Of a DNA stretch of 7,262 nt, positions 6,856 through 7,262 are shown one piece after another. Position 1 is the stretch's first letter, and the number at the start of each line of letters is the position of its first letter. Below the pieces are notes generated by a model that did not search any database, was not told where the DNA came from, and saw only the letters and a list, made by a program, of their open reading frames with translations. The stretch is taken from the NCBI GenBank assembly GCA_959018155.1, contig CAUEKH010000120.1, forward strand, positions 1-7,262, written 5' to 3'. Origin of the DNA: an uncultured Hungatella sp. (GTDB lineage: Bacteria; Bacillota; Clostridia; Lachnospirales; Lachnospiraceae). Both the position numbers and the translations under genes were made by a program.

Positions 6856-6876
6856 CAAAAAAGATTAAAAAAGTTG

Positions 6877-6905
6877 TTGACAAAACAGAAACGATGTGAT
6901 AGAAT
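6877..6905 (+). promoter_or_regulatory. rRNA operon promoter P2 (sigma-A, extended -10)
   Basis: A perfect -35 TTGACA (6877-6882) is followed by a 17-bp spacer and -10 TAGAAT (6900-6905, 5/6). TG at 6897-6898 again gives an extended -10. The A-tracts at 6856-6872 may serve as an UP element. The start is expected near 6911-6912 (A or G). The spacing and extended -10 copy the design of P1 about 101 bp upstream. Confidence 0.88.
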
Positions 6906-6939
6906 GAACGAGTTGCTGTTGAGAACAAAACAACACAGA

Positions 6940-6952
6940 GCACTTTGAAAAT
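6940..6952 (+). promoter_or_regulatory. boxA-like rRNA antitermination element
   Basis: The stretch GCACTTTGAAAAT resembles the boxA found in rRNA leaders (TGCTCTTTAACA in E. coli, close to TGCTCTTTGAAAACT in Firmicutes). In RNA such a site binds NusB-NusE to keep RNA polymerase from terminating early. It lies about 30 nt after the P2 start, as expected. Confidence 0.65.
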
Positions 6953-6995
6953 AGAAGATTGAACAGTATGTAAAACCCTGAAAATTCTAAAAAAT

Positions 6996-7015
6996 AAGCC
7001 ACGTTTTGGTGGCTT
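6996..7015 (+). other. Leader hairpin downstream of boxA
   Basis: AAGCCAC (6996-7002) pairs perfectly with GTGGCTT (7009-7015) around a GTTTTG loop. AATTC (6983-6987) and GAATT (7017-7021) can close an outer stem. It is preceded by an A-tract and followed by only TTTG, so it looks like a weak terminator-shaped structure. In an antiterminated rRNA leader it may act as an RNA processing or boxB/boxC-like structure. Confidence 0.55.
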
Positions 7016-7130
7016 TGAATTGAGAAAATTCAGAACGAATACATTTATTGTATACGAACCAAACAACAAGTAAAACGGGAAAACAAATTAGCTAGCAAGT
7101 TGATTTTGTACCCGGATTGAACCAACCATT

Positions 7131-7262
<132 letters not shown>

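Larger units (their letters stand above)
6911..7130 (+). other. rRNA operon leader (transcribed, non-coding)
   Basis: This roughly 220-nt leader lies between the P2 start and the mature 16S end. It is AT-rich and holds a boxA-like element and a hairpin, listed separately. Near its 3' end an imperfect stem is possible: CGGG (7076-7079) with CCCG (7111-7114) and ACAAA (7083-7087) with TTTGT (7105-7109). Part of this segment would normally also pair with sequence 3' of 16S, outside the window, to form the RNase III processing stem. There is no open frame of note on the + strand; a 76-codon frame on the other strand (6839-7069) overlaps promoter P2, boxA and the leader hairpin and is not a gene. 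Confidence 0.85.

Noticed and set aside
6839..7069. A 76-codon - strand frame in the rRNA leader
   Set aside because: It covers promoter P2, boxA and the leader hairpin, and the AT-rich composition makes chance frames likely.

Overview
The window looks like a chromosomal segment of a Gram-positive anaerobe of the Lachnospiraceae (Clostridium cluster XIVa; the 16S start resembles Lacrimispora, C. symbiosum or Hungatella-type sequences). The evidence is the gene order dnaX-ybaB/ebfC-recR, strong AGGAGG-type ribosome binding sites, moderate GC in the genes against a very AT-rich rRNA leader, and a 16S 5' end with the family-like V1 stretch around 7190-7245. The species call is from memory of such sequences, not from a search.

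All recognised genes are on the + strand. Positions 1-2138 hold a DNA replication and repair cluster: the 3' part of dnaX (clamp-loader tau/gamma subunit), a YbaB/EbfC nucleoid-associated protein, and recR. They are spaced 25 bp and 2 bp apart, so they are probably one operon. Thirty bp later, with its own good ribosome binding site, comes an 883-residue protein (2169-4820). It has a TPR-like N-terminus, long acidic Tyr/Glu/Pro-rich disordered segments, and what I read as a degenerate SpoVK/CbxX-type AAA+ module. That module lacks a Walker A motif and is split by a roughly 165-residue insertion carrying 13 tandem Tyr pentapeptides. This is the least conventional gene in the window.

An inverted repeat and a possible promoter (4850-4894) separate it from a Cof-type HAD phosphatase (4913-5743), which is followed by a CvpA-family membrane protein (5838-6599). 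A strong hairpin at 6631-6679 then probably ends the protein-coding unit.

Positions 6600-7130 carry no gene. They form the upstream region of an rRNA operon: two tandem promoters, each with a perfect TTGACA -35, a 17-bp spacer and an extended TGn -10, each preceded by A-tracts; a boxA-like antitermination element; leader hairpins; and the first ~132 nt of 16S rRNA, cut by the window edge. An rRNA operon shortly downstream of recR is also found in Bacillus subtilis (dnaX-yaaK-recR-yaaL-bofA-rrnA), so the overall position may be an old one, while the genes between recR and rrn differ.

I found no CRISPR array, transposase, tRNA, phage gene or toxin-antitoxin pair. Apart from the 883-residue protein the region is housekeeping.
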